NCBI GenBank assembly: GCA_027487675.1
Contig: JAIYDD010000096.1
Location: forward strand, 1-38,857
Direction of reading: 5' to 3'
Source of the DNA: Acetobacteraceae bacterium
Lineage (GTDB): Bacteria > Pseudomonadota > Alphaproteobacteria > Acetobacterales > Acetobacteraceae
DNA length: 38,857 bases
Below the pieces are notes generated by a model. That model did not search any database, had not been told where the DNA came from, and saw only the letters and a list, made by a program, of their open reading frames with translations. Positions 16,696-25,369 of this stretch are shown here, in pieces (position 1 is the stretch's first letter; each line of letters starts with the position of its first letter). The position numbers and the translations under genes were made by a program.

Positions 16696-17715
16696 ATGCT
16701 GCGGCTGCAAAAATTTGAGACCTACAAGCTGACCTTCGGCCCGACGCCGATCGAGTTCCTGCCGCGCATGACCGCGGCGCTCGGCGGCCAGGTGCAGATC
16801 TTCGCCAAGCGCGACGACTGCAATTCCGGCCTCGCCTTCGGCGGCAACAAGCTGCGCAAGCTGGAATACATCGTCCCCGACGCCATCGCGGCAGGCGCGG
16901 ACACGCTGGTCTCGATCGGGGGCGTGCAGTCCAACCACACGCGCATGGTCGCGGCCACCGCCGCCAAGCTCGGCATGAAGTGCGTCGTCGTGCAGGAAAG
17001 CTGGGTGCCGCATGAGGACGCCGTCTATGACCGCGTCGGCAACATCCTGCTGACGCGGCTGATGGGTGCCGACAGCCGCATCGTCCCCGACGGCTTCGAC
17101 ATCGGCATCCGCCGCAGCTGGGAAGACGCGATCGAGAGCGTGCGCGCCGCCGGCGGCAAGCCCTATGGCATCCCGGCCGGGGCGTCGGTGCACAAGTTCG
17201 GCGGCCTCGGCTATGTCGGCTTTGCCGAGGAGGTGCGCGCGCAGGAATCGCAGATGGGCCTTCGCTTCGACTACATCATCGTCTGCGTCGTCACCGGATC
17301 GACCCAGGCGGGCATGGTGGTGGGCTTTGCCGCCGATGGCCGCGCGGACCGCGTGATCGGCATCGATGCCTCCGGCACGCCCGCGCAGACCCGCGCGCAG
17401 GTGCGGCAGATCGTGGACCAGACGGCGGAGCTGGTGGAGCTGGGCCGGCGCGTGACCGAGGAGGAGATCGTCATCCTCGAGGACTACGCCTACCCCGCCT
17501 ATGGCGTGCCGAGCGCCGAGACCAACGACGCGATCCGTTTCGCCGCGCGCACCGAGGCGATGATCACCGACCCGGTCTATGAGGGGAAGTCGATGCAGGG
17601 GATGATGGACCTGGTGCGCAAGGGCTTCTTCCCGGCCGGGTCGACGGTGCTCTATGCGCATCTCGGCGGCGCGCCGGCGATCAACGGCTACAGCTACACC
17701 TATCGCAACGGGTGA
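16696..17715 (+). CDS. acdS: 1-aminocyclopropane-1-carboxylate deaminase
   Basis: 339 residues, one more than the classic enzymes. PLP-binding K52 lies in [12 protein letters not shown]79 in GGVQSNHTR, and the residues that separate true ACC deaminase from D-cysteine desulfhydrase are all present with an offset of one: Y295-E296 in [11 protein letters not shown] and L323 in AHLGGAPA. It cleaves ACC, the ethylene precursor, to ammonia and 2-oxobutanoate in the cytoplasm, giving the cell nitrogen and lowering ethylene in a host plant. With the divergent Lrp-type regulator it suggests a plant- or rhizosphere-associated lifestyle. It faces murJ with 23 bp between the stops. Confidence 0.96.
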   Translation: MLRLQKFETYKLTFGPTPIEFLPRMTAALGGQVQIFAKRDDCNSGLAFGGNKLRKLEYIVPDAIAAGADTLVSIGGVQSNHTRMVAATAAKLGMKCVVVQESWVPHEDAVYDRVGNILLTRLMGADSRIVPDGFDIGIRRSWEDAIESVRAAGGKPYGIPAGASVHKFGGLGYVGFAEEVRAQESQMGLRFDYIIVCVVTGSTQAGMVVGFAADGRADRVIGIDASGTPAQTRAQVRQIVDQTAELVELGRRVTEEEIVILEDYAYPAYGVPSAETNDAIRFAARTEAMITDPVYEGKSMQGMMDLVRKGFFPAGSTVLYAHLGGAPAINGYSYTYRNG

Positions 17716-17738
17716 TGTCACAGCGCGGGCGGCGGGGA

Positions 17739-19280
17739 TCAGCTCCGCCGCCGGCGCAGCATCCGCCGCACCTCGCGCAGGTCGAGCGCGCCGATCGCCT
17801 GCGCCGCGCCGAAATACGCGACCATGCCGGTGGCCACCAGCACCGCGACGCCGCCCAGCCGCGCCAGCCCGCCCTCCAGCGGGAACACCATGGCCTGCAA
17901 GGCCAGCAGCACGGCGGCCATCGCGACGGCGGCCGCCAGCAGCCGCGGCGCGGCGCGGCGCAGGCGGCGGTCCAGCACCAGCCGCCCGCGCCGCATCAGC
18001 AGCCAGCCCAGCGCCAGCACGTTGAGCCAGGACGCGACGGAGGTCGCCAGCGCGATCCCGACATGCCCGATCACCGGCGTCAGCACCACGTTCAGCGCCA
18101 GGTTCACCGCCACCACCAGCACGCCCACCTTCACCGGCGTCGCCGTGTCGCCGCGCGCGAAGAAGCCGGGCGTCAGCGCCTTCACCAGCACGAAGGCCGG
18201 CAGGCCGATGGCATAGGCGACCAGCGCGGCCGCCGTGGCGCGCGTCGCCTCCGCCCCGAAGGCGCCGCGTTCGAACAGCGCGGCGATCAGCGGCGTGGCG
18301 GCCACGCCCATCGCGAAGGCGGCCGGCAGGGCGAAGGCCAGCGTCAGCTCGATGGCGCGGTTCTGGCTGCGATGCGCCGCCAGCCGCTGCCCCAGCCGCA
18401 GCTGCCGCGCCAGCAGCGGCAGCAGCGCCGTGCCCACCGCCGCCCCGATCACGCCGAGCGGCAGCTGCGACAGCCGGTCCGCATAGTACAGGTAGCTCAC
18501 CGCCCCCGTCGGTAGCAGCGAGGCGATGATGATTCCGATCGCCAGGTTCAGCTGCGTGACGCCCGCCCCCAGCAGCCCCGGCCCCATCCGCCGCAGCACC
18601 TGCCGCACGCCGGGGGTCAGGCGCGGCCGGCTCAGCGGGTTGATCGCCATGCCTGCGACGCGGGCGGCGGCGATCAGCATCAGCAGCTGCAGCAGCCCCG
18701 ATGCCACCACGCCCCAGGCCAGCGCATGCGCCGGCGTCGCGACGAAGGGCGTGAGGCCGAGCAGCGCCGCCATCGTCACCAGGTTGAACAGCACCGGCGC
18801 CGCCGCGGCCGCCGCGAAGCGGTCCATCCCGTTCAGCACGCCGGAGACCAGCGCCGCGAGGCAGATGAACAGCAGATACGGGAAGGTGATGCGCGTGAGC
18901 TCGACGGCCAGCGGGAAGCGCAGCGCCTCTCCCACAAAGCCCGGCGCCAGCACGAACAGCAGCTGCGGCATGAACACGATGCCGAGCAGCACGAGCCCGC
19001 TGAGCACCAGCGTCATCAGCCCCGCCAGCGAATTGGCCAGCGCGCGCGCCGCCGCCGGCCCGTCCGCCGCATAGGTGCCGGAAAAGGCGGGCACGAAGGC
19101 GGCGTTGAAGGCGCCCTCCCCGAACAATTGCCGGAACAGGTTGGGCAGCCGCAGCGCCACGAAGAAGGCGTCCGCCACCGGCCCCGCGCCCAGCTTGGCC
19201 GCGATCAGCATGTCCCGCGCGAAGCCGAGGATGCGGCTCGCCATGGTCCAGCCGCCGACGGTCGCGATGCTGCGCAGCAT
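17739..19280 (-). CDS. murJ: lipid II flippase MurJ
   Basis: 513 residues from ATG 19280 (MLRSIATVGGWTMASRILGFARD); the open frame extends upstream but this is the family start. The whole chain is hydrophobic with about 14 membrane helices. Family signatures: ARDMLIAAKLGAGPVADAFFVALRLPNLFR, GEGAFNAAFVP, and YYADRLSQLPLGVIGAAVGTALLPLLAR. Residues FARGDTATPVK lie on the inner-face loop. MurJ flips lipid-linked peptidoglycan precursor across the inner membrane and is essential in most bacteria. It is divergent from grpE with 156 bp between. Confidence 0.95.
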   Translation of the reverse strand: MLRSIATVGGWTMASRILGFARDMLIAAKLGAGPVADAFFVALRLPNLFRQLFGEGAFNAAFVPAFSGTYAADGPAAARALANSLAGLMTLVLSGLVLLGIVFMPQLLFVLAPGFVGEALRFPLAVELTRITFPYLLFICLAALVSGVLNGMDRFAAAAAAPVLFNLVTMAALLGLTPFVATPAHALAWGVVASGLLQLLMLIAAARVAGMAINPLSRPRLTPGVRQVLRRMGPGLLGAGVTQLNLAIGIIIASLLPTGAVSYLYYADRLSQLPLGVIGAAVGTALLPLLARQLRLGQRLAAHRSQNRAIELTLAFALPAAFAMGVAATPLIAALFERGAFGAEATRATAAALVAYAIGLPAFVLVKALTPGFFARGDTATPVKVGVLVVAVNLALNVVLTPVIGHVGIALATSVASWLNVLALGWLLMRRGRLVLDRRLRRAAPRLLAAAVAMAAVLLALQAMVFPLEGGLARLGGVAVLVATGMVAYFGAAQAIGALDLREVRRMLRRRRS

Positions 19281-19436
19281 GGGCGCTGCGGTAGCAGGCG
19301 GCCCCCGGGGCGGGTAGCCCCGCGCGCACGGGTTGTCCCGGGCCGCCCGCGCGACTAGGTGGAGGGCGAAGCGGTCGCCAGGCCCTCGCCGGGCCGCGGC
19401 GCGACCCGGATCCCGACACGATCCCCGACGGCAGGC

Positions 19437-20009
19437 ATGAGCGACAAGACCGAGACCCCGACCGACCCCGCGGCGGACCAGCAGGCGGCCGCGCCCGAGA
19501 CGACCGAGGCCCCCGAGACGCCCGCGCCCAGCGACGCCGAGCGCCTCGCGGCGCTGGAGGCCGAGGCCGCGCAGTTCCGCGACCGCTGGCTGCGCGCGGA
19601 AGCCGAGATGCAGAACCTGCGCACGCGCGCCAAGCGCGAGGCCGATGATGCGCGGCTCTACGCCGTGCAGAAATTCGCCCGCGACGTGGTGGAGACGGCC
19701 GAGAATTTGCGCCGCGGCCTGGACAGCCTGCCCCCCGCCGCCGAGGACGAGCCCGAACTGCTCGCCAAGCTGCGCGGCGGCTTCGAGGGCGTGGAACGCG
19801 CCTTCGTCGCCATGCTGGAACGCCACGGCGTGCAGAAGCAGGACGCGCAGGGCAAGCCCTTCGACCCGGAACTCCACCAGGCCATGGCCGAGCAGCCCGC
19901 GCCGGAAGGCACCGAGCCCGGCACCGTCATCCAGGCCTGGACCCCGGCCTGGACGCTGCACGGCCGCCTGCTGAAGCCCGCCATGGTGGTGGTCGCCGGC
20001 AAGGGCTGA
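19437..20009 (+). CDS. grpE: nucleotide exchange factor GrpE
   Basis: 190 residues from ATG 19437. A disordered acidic N-terminus (to about residue 37) precedes the long helix with FRDRWLRAEAEMQNLRTRAKRE, then KFARDVVETAENLRRGL, and the C-terminal beta domain FDPELHQAMAEQPAPEG with GRLLKPAMVVVAG. It is the exchange factor for DnaK. Neither hrcA nor dnaK is next to it. Upstream, TTGTCC and CTAGGT 16 bp apart (about 19333-19360) could be a promoter, but the match is weak. Confidence 0.96.
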   Translation: MSDKTETPTDPAADQQAAAPETTEAPETPAPSDAERLAALEAEAAQFRDRWLRAEAEMQNLRTRAKREADDARLYAVQKFARDVVETAENLRRGLDSLPPAAEDEPELLAKLRGGFEGVERAFVAMLERHGVQKQDAQGKPFDPELHQAMAEQPAPEGTEPGTVIQAWTPAWTLHGRLLKPAMVVVAGKG

Positions 20010-20019
20010 GGCATCGGGC

Positions 20020-20532
20020 GTGACCGCACCCGCCGGCGCCCCGCGCGACATCGGCGCCGCCGACCTCGCCGCGCTGAACGCGCTGAACGACGCCCATGCG
20101 GCGGAGGTGAACGCGCTGGCGCCGGCGGATTTCGCGGCGCTGGTGGGCGCGGCCTTCGCCGCGCGCATGCTGGACGGACCGGCCGGCGCGCCCGCCGCCT
20201 TCTGCATCGCGCTGAGCCACGCCACGCCGGCCCAGGGCCCGAACCATGGCTGGTTCCTCGCCCGCCTGCCGCGCTTCGCCTATGTGGACCGCGTGGTGGT
20301 GGCCGAGGCCAGCCGCGGCCGCGGCCTCGCCCGCGCGCTCTATGCCGATCTCGCCGCGCGGGCGCGCGCGGCCGGGCTGCCGGTGCTGGCCTGCGAGGTG
20401 AACCTCGACCCGCCCAACCCCGCCAGCATGGCCTTCCACGACAAGCTGGGCTTCGCCGAAGCCGGCACCGCGACCGATCCGCGCAACGGCAAGCGCGTGC
20501 GCTACCTGGTGCTGGACCTGGCCGCCGGCTGA
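20020..20532 (+). CDS. GNAT-family N-acetyltransferase
   Basis: 170 residues from a GTG ten bases after the grpE stop, so likely cotranscribed. The acetyl-CoA-binding motif A is VDRVVVAEASRGRGLARALY (about 87-106, with R-G-R-G-L-A), followed by a helix and VLACEVNLDPPNPASMAFHDKLGF, the usual motif B with an asparagine-rich turn. The protein acetylates an unknown amine substrate. Sequence places it in a subgroup with a long N-terminal helix region DLAALNALNDAHAAEVNAL; no substrate can be inferred. Confidence 0.9.
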   Translation: MTAPAGAPRDIGAADLAALNALNDAHAAEVNALAPADFAALVGAAFAARMLDGPAGAPAAFCIALSHATPAQGPNHGWFLARLPRFAYVDRVVVAEASRGRGLARALYADLAARARAAGLPVLACEVNLDPPNPASMAFHDKLGFAEAGTATDPRNGKRVRYLVLDLAAG

Positions 20533-20613
20533 GCGCGCCGGCGCGCCGCAGCCGACGCATGACAAAGCAGCGTCGTCCGCGCAGAGTGCGCCTCTCCGCC
20601 GGAGGCCCCGCCG

Positions 20614-22191
20614 ATGCTTCTCTCCCGCCGCGTCCTGCTCGCCACCGCCCTCGCCCTGCCGGCGCTGCGCCGCGCCGAGGCGCAGGCCGCCCACCGCGTG
20701 GCCATCCTGCACGTCAACGACTTCCATTCGCGGCATGAGGGCGGGCAGGCCAACGGCGCCGCCTGCCGTGCCGACCAGCCCTGCCTCGGCGGCAGCGCGC
20801 GGCTGGTGGGCGCCGTCAAGGCCGGCCGCGCCGCCGCCGCGGCCGAGGGCCGCGCCAGCCTGGCGATCGACGCCGGCGACCAGTTCATGGGCAGCCTGTT
20901 CTACACCCACCATCGCGGCCTGGCGGAAGCGGCGATCCAGAACGCCTGGGGCTGCGAGGCGATGGCCCTCGGCAACCACGAATTCGACCACGGGCCGGAG
21001 AATGCGGCGCGCTACGCCCGCGCGCTCTCCGCGCCGCTGCTGGCCGCCAACCTCGACACCAGCGGGGAACCGGCGCTGCACGGCCTGGTGCGCCCCTGGA
21101 TCGCCTTCGGGCGCGGCGGCGCGCGGATCGTGCTGGTGGGCCTGATCACCGAGGACACGCCGACCATCGCCTCCCCCGGGCCCCGCCTGCGCTTCCGCAA
21201 CGCCGAGGAAGCGGCGGAACGCGCCATCGCCGAGGCCCGCGCCGCCGGCCCCGCCACGGTGATCCTGGTGTCGCATCGCGGCCTCGGCGCCGACCGCGCG
21301 CTGGCCGCGCGCGTGCGCGGGGTGGATGCGATCATCGGCGGCCATTCGCACACGCTGCTGGCCAACCGCCCGGACGCGGCGGGGCCGGCGCCGACGCTGG
21401 TCGATGGGCCGGACCGCGCGGTGCGCATCGTGCAGGCCGGCGCGCTCGGGCGCTTCCTAGGCCGCCTCGACCTCGACATCGCGGCCGATGGCCGCATCGC
21501 CGGCCATGGCGGCGAACCCGCGGAGCTGACGGCGGCCGTCGCGGAGGATGCGGAAGCCGCCGCCATCGTCGCCCGCTTCGCCGCCCCGCTCGGCGAGCTG
21601 CGCGCCCGGCCGGTCGCCGCCTCCGCCGCCGTGTTCGACAACGGCGCCTGCCGGATGGCCGAATGCGCCATCGGCAACCTGATCGCGGAGGCGATGCTGG
21701 CCGCCGTGCCCGGCGCCGACATGGCGCTGCAGAACGGCGGCGGCATCCGCGCCAGTTTCCCCGCCGGCACCATCACTTATGGCGACGTGCTGACCGTGCT
21801 GCCCTTCGGCAACACGCTGGCCACCGCGACGATCCGCGGCGGGCACCTGCTGGCGGCGCTGGAGAACGGCCTGTCCCAGCCCGGCGCCGGGCGCTTCCCG
21901 CAGGTCGCGGGGATGCGGATCGTCTGGGACCCGGCGCGGCCGGCGGGCAGCCGCATCGTCTCGGCCGAGATCACAAGCGGCGAACGCGCCGGCGCGGTGC
22001 AGCCCGACCGGGCCTATCGGATCGTGACCAACAACTTCCTGCGCCTGGGCGGCGACGGCTACGCGCCGCTGCGCGACCAGGCGCTGGAATCCTACGACAC
22101 CGGGCCGCTGCTGGAGGAGGTGGTGGCCGCGCACCTGGCGGCGCAGGCGCCGGCGACGCCGCGCACGGATGGGCGGATCGCGACGCGATAG
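20614..22191 (+). CDS. secreted 5'-nucleotidase / metallophosphoesterase
   Basis: 525 residues after a GGAGG ribosome-binding site. The N-terminus SRRVLLATALALPAL is twin-arginine-like and the protein should reach the periplasm. The metallophosphoesterase domain has D36 and H38 in HVNDFHSRH, DAGDQFMGS, GNHEFDHGPEN and GGHSHT, which bind the two metals. The C-terminal 5'-nucleotidase domain has NGGGIRASFPAGTITYGDVL and VTNNFLRLGGDGY. It would hydrolyse nucleoside phosphates or nucleotide sugars to recover phosphate and nucleosides. It ends before a 686-bp noncoding region. Confidence 0.93.
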   Translation: MLLSRRVLLATALALPALRRAEAQAAHRVAILHVNDFHSRHEGGQANGAACRADQPCLGGSARLVGAVKAGRAAAAAEGRASLAIDAGDQFMGSLFYTHHRGLAEAAIQNAWGCEAMALGNHEFDHGPENAARYARALSAPLLAANLDTSGEPALHGLVRPWIAFGRGGARIVLVGLITEDTPTIASPGPRLRFRNAEEAAERAIAEARAAGPATVILVSHRGLGADRALAARVRGVDAIIGGHSHTLLANRPDAAGPAPTLVDGPDRAVRIVQAGALGRFLGRLDLDIAADGRIAGHGGEPAELTAAVAEDAEAAAIVARFAAPLGELRARPVAASAAVFDNGACRMAECAIGNLIAEAMLAAVPGADMALQNGGGIRASFPAGTITYGDVLTVLPFGNTLATATIRGGHLLAALENGLSQPGAGRFPQVAGMRIVWDPARPAGSRIVSAEITSGERAGAVQPDRAYRIVTNNFLRLGGDGYAPLRDQALESYDTGPLLEEVVAAHLAAQAPATPRTDGRIATR

Positions 22192-22244
22192 GGGTCGGGC
22201 GACGCCGCGTGGCCCGGGGGGAGGCTTTGCCTCATACGCGCGAA

Positions 22245-22599
22245 GCTAACAGGCTGCGGAAATTCGCCTCGGGAAGCAAAGGGAAAGGTCGAGGGGCTCC
22301 GCCCCTCGAGCACCCCGGCAGGAACCTGATGTTCCTGCACCTGTAAGCGGGGCAAAATCTCGGGCGAGTGTGGGGAGACAACTCGGATTCGCGCATCAGT
22401 CATCGGCAGAAATGGCAGCTATCCGCCGTTTTCAGTTGTTCCGCTCGGCGATGGTGCACTTGCGTGCCCGGGGTTTTGCCCCGCCTACAATAACCAAGGG
22501 GAGGTGCAGGAACATCAGGTTCCTGCCGGGGTGCTCGAGGGGCGGAGCCCCTCGACCTTTCCTTTTGCTTCCCAAGGCGAATTTCCGCAGCCTGCTAGC
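22245..22599. repeat. 98-bp inverted repeat built of hairpins
   Basis: The left arm (22245-22342) and right arm (22502-22599) are reverse complements over 98 bp with three mismatches. Each arm carries two small hairpins, GAGGGGC-TCC-GCCCCTC and CAGGAAC-CTGAT-GTTCCTG. The similarity continues inward after an insertion of about 12 bases in the right arm, in GTAAGCGGGGCAAAA against GTAGGCGGGGCAAAA. The central about 130 bp is more AT-rich. No transposase or clear target duplication is seen. It sits between convergent genes and resembles a non-autonomous element or a pair of inverted intergenic repeats. Confidence 0.85.
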
Positions 22600-22877
22600 C
22601 CTGCGCGCGGCCCGGGGGGACCGGCAGGGCCGGGTGACGCCCGATGCCGCCGGTACCGGCGCCGGGCGCCGCGGCGGCACCAGGCTGTGCGCGGCGCGCA
22701 CCGCCGCGAGCCGCCCGAAGCCGCGCCGCAGGCACCGCGCCGCGCGAAGCTGCCGGGCGGCTGGACCTGGGTTGGCCTGAGTGTGCTCGGGCCAACCCCC
22801 GACCAGCTGCCTTGGGCCGGCGATTCACGCCCTTCGTCGTGCCGACCTTCGGTGCGCACACTCAGGACGATCGCGGG
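22600..22877. other. noncoding stretch with two competing stems
   Basis: No supported gene. GGGTTGGCC (22769-22777) pairs with GGCCAACCC (22790-22798) around a 12-nt loop. The loop holds TGAGTGTGC (22778-22786), which is also an exact reverse complement of GCACACTCA at 22856-22864. So two alternative structures can form just downstream of the RraA-family gene stop on the minus strand. The rest is GC-rich, featureless sequence, possibly a decayed gene. Confidence 0.4.
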
Positions 22878-23594
22878 CTAGCGCCCGCGCGCCGTGCGCC
22901 AGGCCGCGAATTCCTCCAGGCTCGCCGCGTGGGTGGCGGGATAGAGGCCGACCAGGCTGCGGCCCTCCGCCACCTTCTCGGCGGCGAAATCCTCGTAGGC
23001 CGTCATCTCGGTGGCTTCCCGCGCGATCTCCTCCGCCAGATGCGCGGGGATGACGATGACGCCATCCGCATCGCCCAGCATCACATCGCCCGGGAAGACC
23101 GGCGCATCGCCGCAGGCGATCGGCACGTCGATGTCCACAGCCTGGTTCAGCGTCAGGTTGGTCGGCGCGGCGGGCCGCGTGTGATAGGCGGGGATGCCCA
23201 GCGCCGCGATCTCCGCGCTGTCGCGGAAGCCGCCATCGGTCACCACGCCCGCAACGCCGCGCGCCTTCAGCCGCCCGACCAGGATCGCACCCGCCGAGGC
23301 CGCGCGCGCATCCTTGCGGCTGTCGAAGACCAGCACCTTGCCGGCCTCCGCATTCTCCACCGCCCTGCGCTGCGGATGCTCCGGGCTGCGGAAGACGTCG
23401 AGGGTGTTCAGGTCCTCGCGCGCCGGGATGTAGCGCACGGTCGTCGCCTCGCCGACCATGCTGTCCGTCACGGCATGCAGCGGCAGCGCGCCCTGGATCA
23501 TCTGGCCGCGCAGGCCGCGCTTGAACAGGCAGGTCGCAACCGTCGCGGTGCTGACCTTGCGCAGCTTCGCGCGCGTCGCGTCGGACAGCGGCAT
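22878..23594 (-). CDS. RraA-family protein (class II pyruvate-aldolase-like)
   Basis: 238 residues from ATG 23594. The RraA fold signature is clear: STATVATCLFKRGLRGQ near the start, VTDGGFRDSAEI with the R-D pair that binds pyruvate and metal in the 4-hydroxy-4-methyl-2-oxoglutarate aldolase group, and GDAPVFPGDVMLGDADGVIVIP. True RraA regulates RNase E, but the catalytic R and D here favour a metal-dependent aldolase or decarboxylase. It follows the IlvD/Edd dehydratase gene by 11 bp, so it may cleave the 2-keto-3-deoxy sugar acid that enzyme makes (inference). Confidence 0.85.
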   Translation of the reverse strand: MPLSDATRAKLRKVSTATVATCLFKRGLRGQMIQGALPLHAVTDSMVGEATTVRYIPAREDLNTLDVFRSPEHPQRRAVENAEAGKVLVFDSRKDARAASAGAILVGRLKARGVAGVVTDGGFRDSAEIAALGIPAYHTRPAAPTNLTLNQAVDIDVPIACGDAPVFPGDVMLGDADGVIVIPAHLAEEIAREATEMTAYEDFAAEKVAEGRSLVGLYPATHAASLEEFAAWRTARGR

Positions 23595-23605
23595 CGGATG
23601 GGGCC

Positions 23606-25351
23606 TCAGTAGATCACGGGTTCGGAGACGGGCGCGCCGAAATCGGTGCGCAGGAAGTCGAAGTCGCAGCCTTCGTTCGCCTGCTGGATGTGCTTGCTGA
23701 AGGCGAAGCCGTAGCCGCGCTCGAAGCGCGGGGGCGGCGGGGTCCAGGCGGCGCGACGGCGCGCCAGTTCGGCATCCTCCACCCGCATGGCGATGCGGCG
23801 CGCCGGCACATCGACCTCCACGATGTCGCCGGTGCGCAGCAGCGCCAGCGGCCCGCCGACATAGCTTTCGGGCGCCACGTGCAGCACGCAGGCGCCGTAG
23901 CTGGTGCCTGACATGCGCGCATCCGACATCCGCAGCATGTCGCGATGGCCCTGCTTCAGCAGCGCCTTCGGCATCGGCAGCATGCCCCATTCCGGCATGC
24001 CCGGGCCGCCCTGCGGCCCCGCGTTGCGCAGCACCATCACGGTGTCCGGCGTGAAGGGGAAGTTCTCGTCGTCCACCGCCTTCTTCATCGAGGGATAGTC
24101 GTCGAACACCACCGCCGGCCCGGCATGCGTCAGGAATTTCTGGTCCATCGCCGCCGGCTTGATCACGCAGCCATCGGGCGCCAGATTGCCCTTCAGCACC
24201 GCGAGCGACCCCTCGCCATAGATCGGGTTGTCGAAGCGGCGGATCACGTCGTCATTGAACACCCGCGCGCCCGCGATGTTCTCGCCGATGGTGCGCCCGG
24301 TGACGGTCAGGCAATCGAGGTGCAGGTGGTCGCGCATCCGCTCCATCAGCGCGCGGATGCCCCCGGCGTAGAAGAAATCCTCCATCAGGTAGGTGCTGCC
24401 GGAGGGGCGGACATTGGCGACCACCGGCACGCGCCGGCTTGCCTTCTCGAAATCGTCGAGGCCGATGTCGTGCCCCGCGCGCCGCGCCATGGCGATCAGG
24501 TGGATGATGGCGTTGGAGGAGCACCCCATCGCCATCGCCACCGCGATCGCGTTCTCGAAGGCCGCGCGCGACTGGATGCGCGACGGCTTCAGGTCCTCCC
24601 ACACCATCTCCACGATCCGCCGCCCGCTTTCCGAGCACAGCCGGACATGCCCCGCATCCGGCGCGGGGATGGAAGACCCGCCGGGCAGCACCAGCCCCAC
24701 CGCCTCGGCGATCGCGGTCATGGTGCTCGCCGTGCCCATCGTCATGCAGGTGCCGTGGCTGCGGGCGATGCCCTGCTCCACGCCGAGCCAGTCCGTCTCG
24801 GTGATCTTCCCGGCGCGCAGCTCGTCCCAGTACTTCCAGGAATCGCTGCCGGACCCCAGCACCTTGCCCTGCCAGTTGCCGCGCAGCATCGGCCCGGCGG
24901 GGACGTAGATGCAGGGGATGTCCATGCTGGTGGCGCCCAGCAGCAGGCCCGGCGTGGTCTTGTCGCAGCCGCCCATCAGCACGGCGCCGTCCACGGGATG
25001 GCTGCGCAGCAGCTCCTCCGTCTCCATCGCCAGCATGTTGCGGTAGAGCATGGTGGTCGGCTTGACGAAGCTTTCGCTCAGCGACAGCGCCGGCAGCTCC
25101 ACCGGGAAGCCGCCGGCCATCAGGATGCCGCGCTTCACATCCTCCACGCGCGTCTTGAAGTGCACGTGGCAAGGCTGCAGGTCGGACCAGGTGTTCAGGA
25201 CGGCGATGACCGGCCGGCCCTGCCATTCCTCCGCCGCGTAGCCCATCTGCATGGCGCGCGAGCGGTGGCCGAAGCTTCGCAGGTCGGCCGGGCCGAACCA
25301 GCGGCGGCTGCGCAGCTCCTCGGCGGTCTTGCGGCGGGGCAGGTCGGTCAT
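23606..25351 (-). CDS. IlvD/Edd-family dehydratase, likely L-arabinonate dehydratase
   Basis: 581 residues from ATG 25351 with GGAGGACC before it. The cluster-binding cysteines are C61 (SDLQPCHVH), C129 (MGGCDKTTPG) and C202 (HGTCMTMGTAS); K131 beside C129 is the carbamylated metal ligand and S481 in MSGTSYG the likely general base. These match, with an offset of about two, the [2Fe-2S] sugar-acid dehydratases known from Rhizobium. It removes water from a C5 or C6 sugar acid to give a 2-keto-3-deoxy acid. Its neighbours (RraA family, Bug receptor, GntR regulator) form a sugar-acid uptake and catabolism locus. Confidence 0.9.
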   Translation of the reverse strand: MTDLPRRKTAEELRSRRWFGPADLRSFGHRSRAMQMGYAAEEWQGRPVIAVLNTWSDLQPCHVHFKTRVEDVKRGILMAGGFPVELPALSLSESFVKPTTMLYRNMLAMETEELLRSHPVDGAVLMGGCDKTTPGLLLGATSMDIPCIYVPAGPMLRGNWQGKVLGSGSDSWKYWDELRAGKITETDWLGVEQGIARSHGTCMTMGTASTMTAIAEAVGLVLPGGSSIPAPDAGHVRLCSESGRRIVEMVWEDLKPSRIQSRAAFENAIAVAMAMGCSSNAIIHLIAMARRAGHDIGLDDFEKASRRVPVVANVRPSGSTYLMEDFFYAGGIRALMERMRDHLHLDCLTVTGRTIGENIAGARVFNDDVIRRFDNPIYGEGSLAVLKGNLAPDGCVIKPAAMDQKFLTHAGPAVVFDDYPSMKKAVDDENFPFTPDTVMVLRNAGPQGGPGMPEWGMLPMPKALLKQGHRDMLRMSDARMSGTSYGACVLHVAPESYVGGPLALLRTGDIVEVDVPARRIAMRVEDAELARRRAAWTPPPPRFERGYGFAFSKHIQQANEGCDFDFLRTDFGAPVSEPVIY

Positions 25352-25369
25352 CGGCGGGTCCTCCACGCG

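Noticed and set aside
19281-20225. Long upstream extension of murJ
   Set aside because: It overlaps grpE on the opposite strand and has no family similarity; MurJ proteins begin at the ATG at 19280.
22245-22599. Interpretation of the inverted repeat as an insertion sequence
   Set aside because: There is no transposase and the centre is only about 160 bp; the arms are hairpin-forming intergenic repeats, so IS status is not supported.
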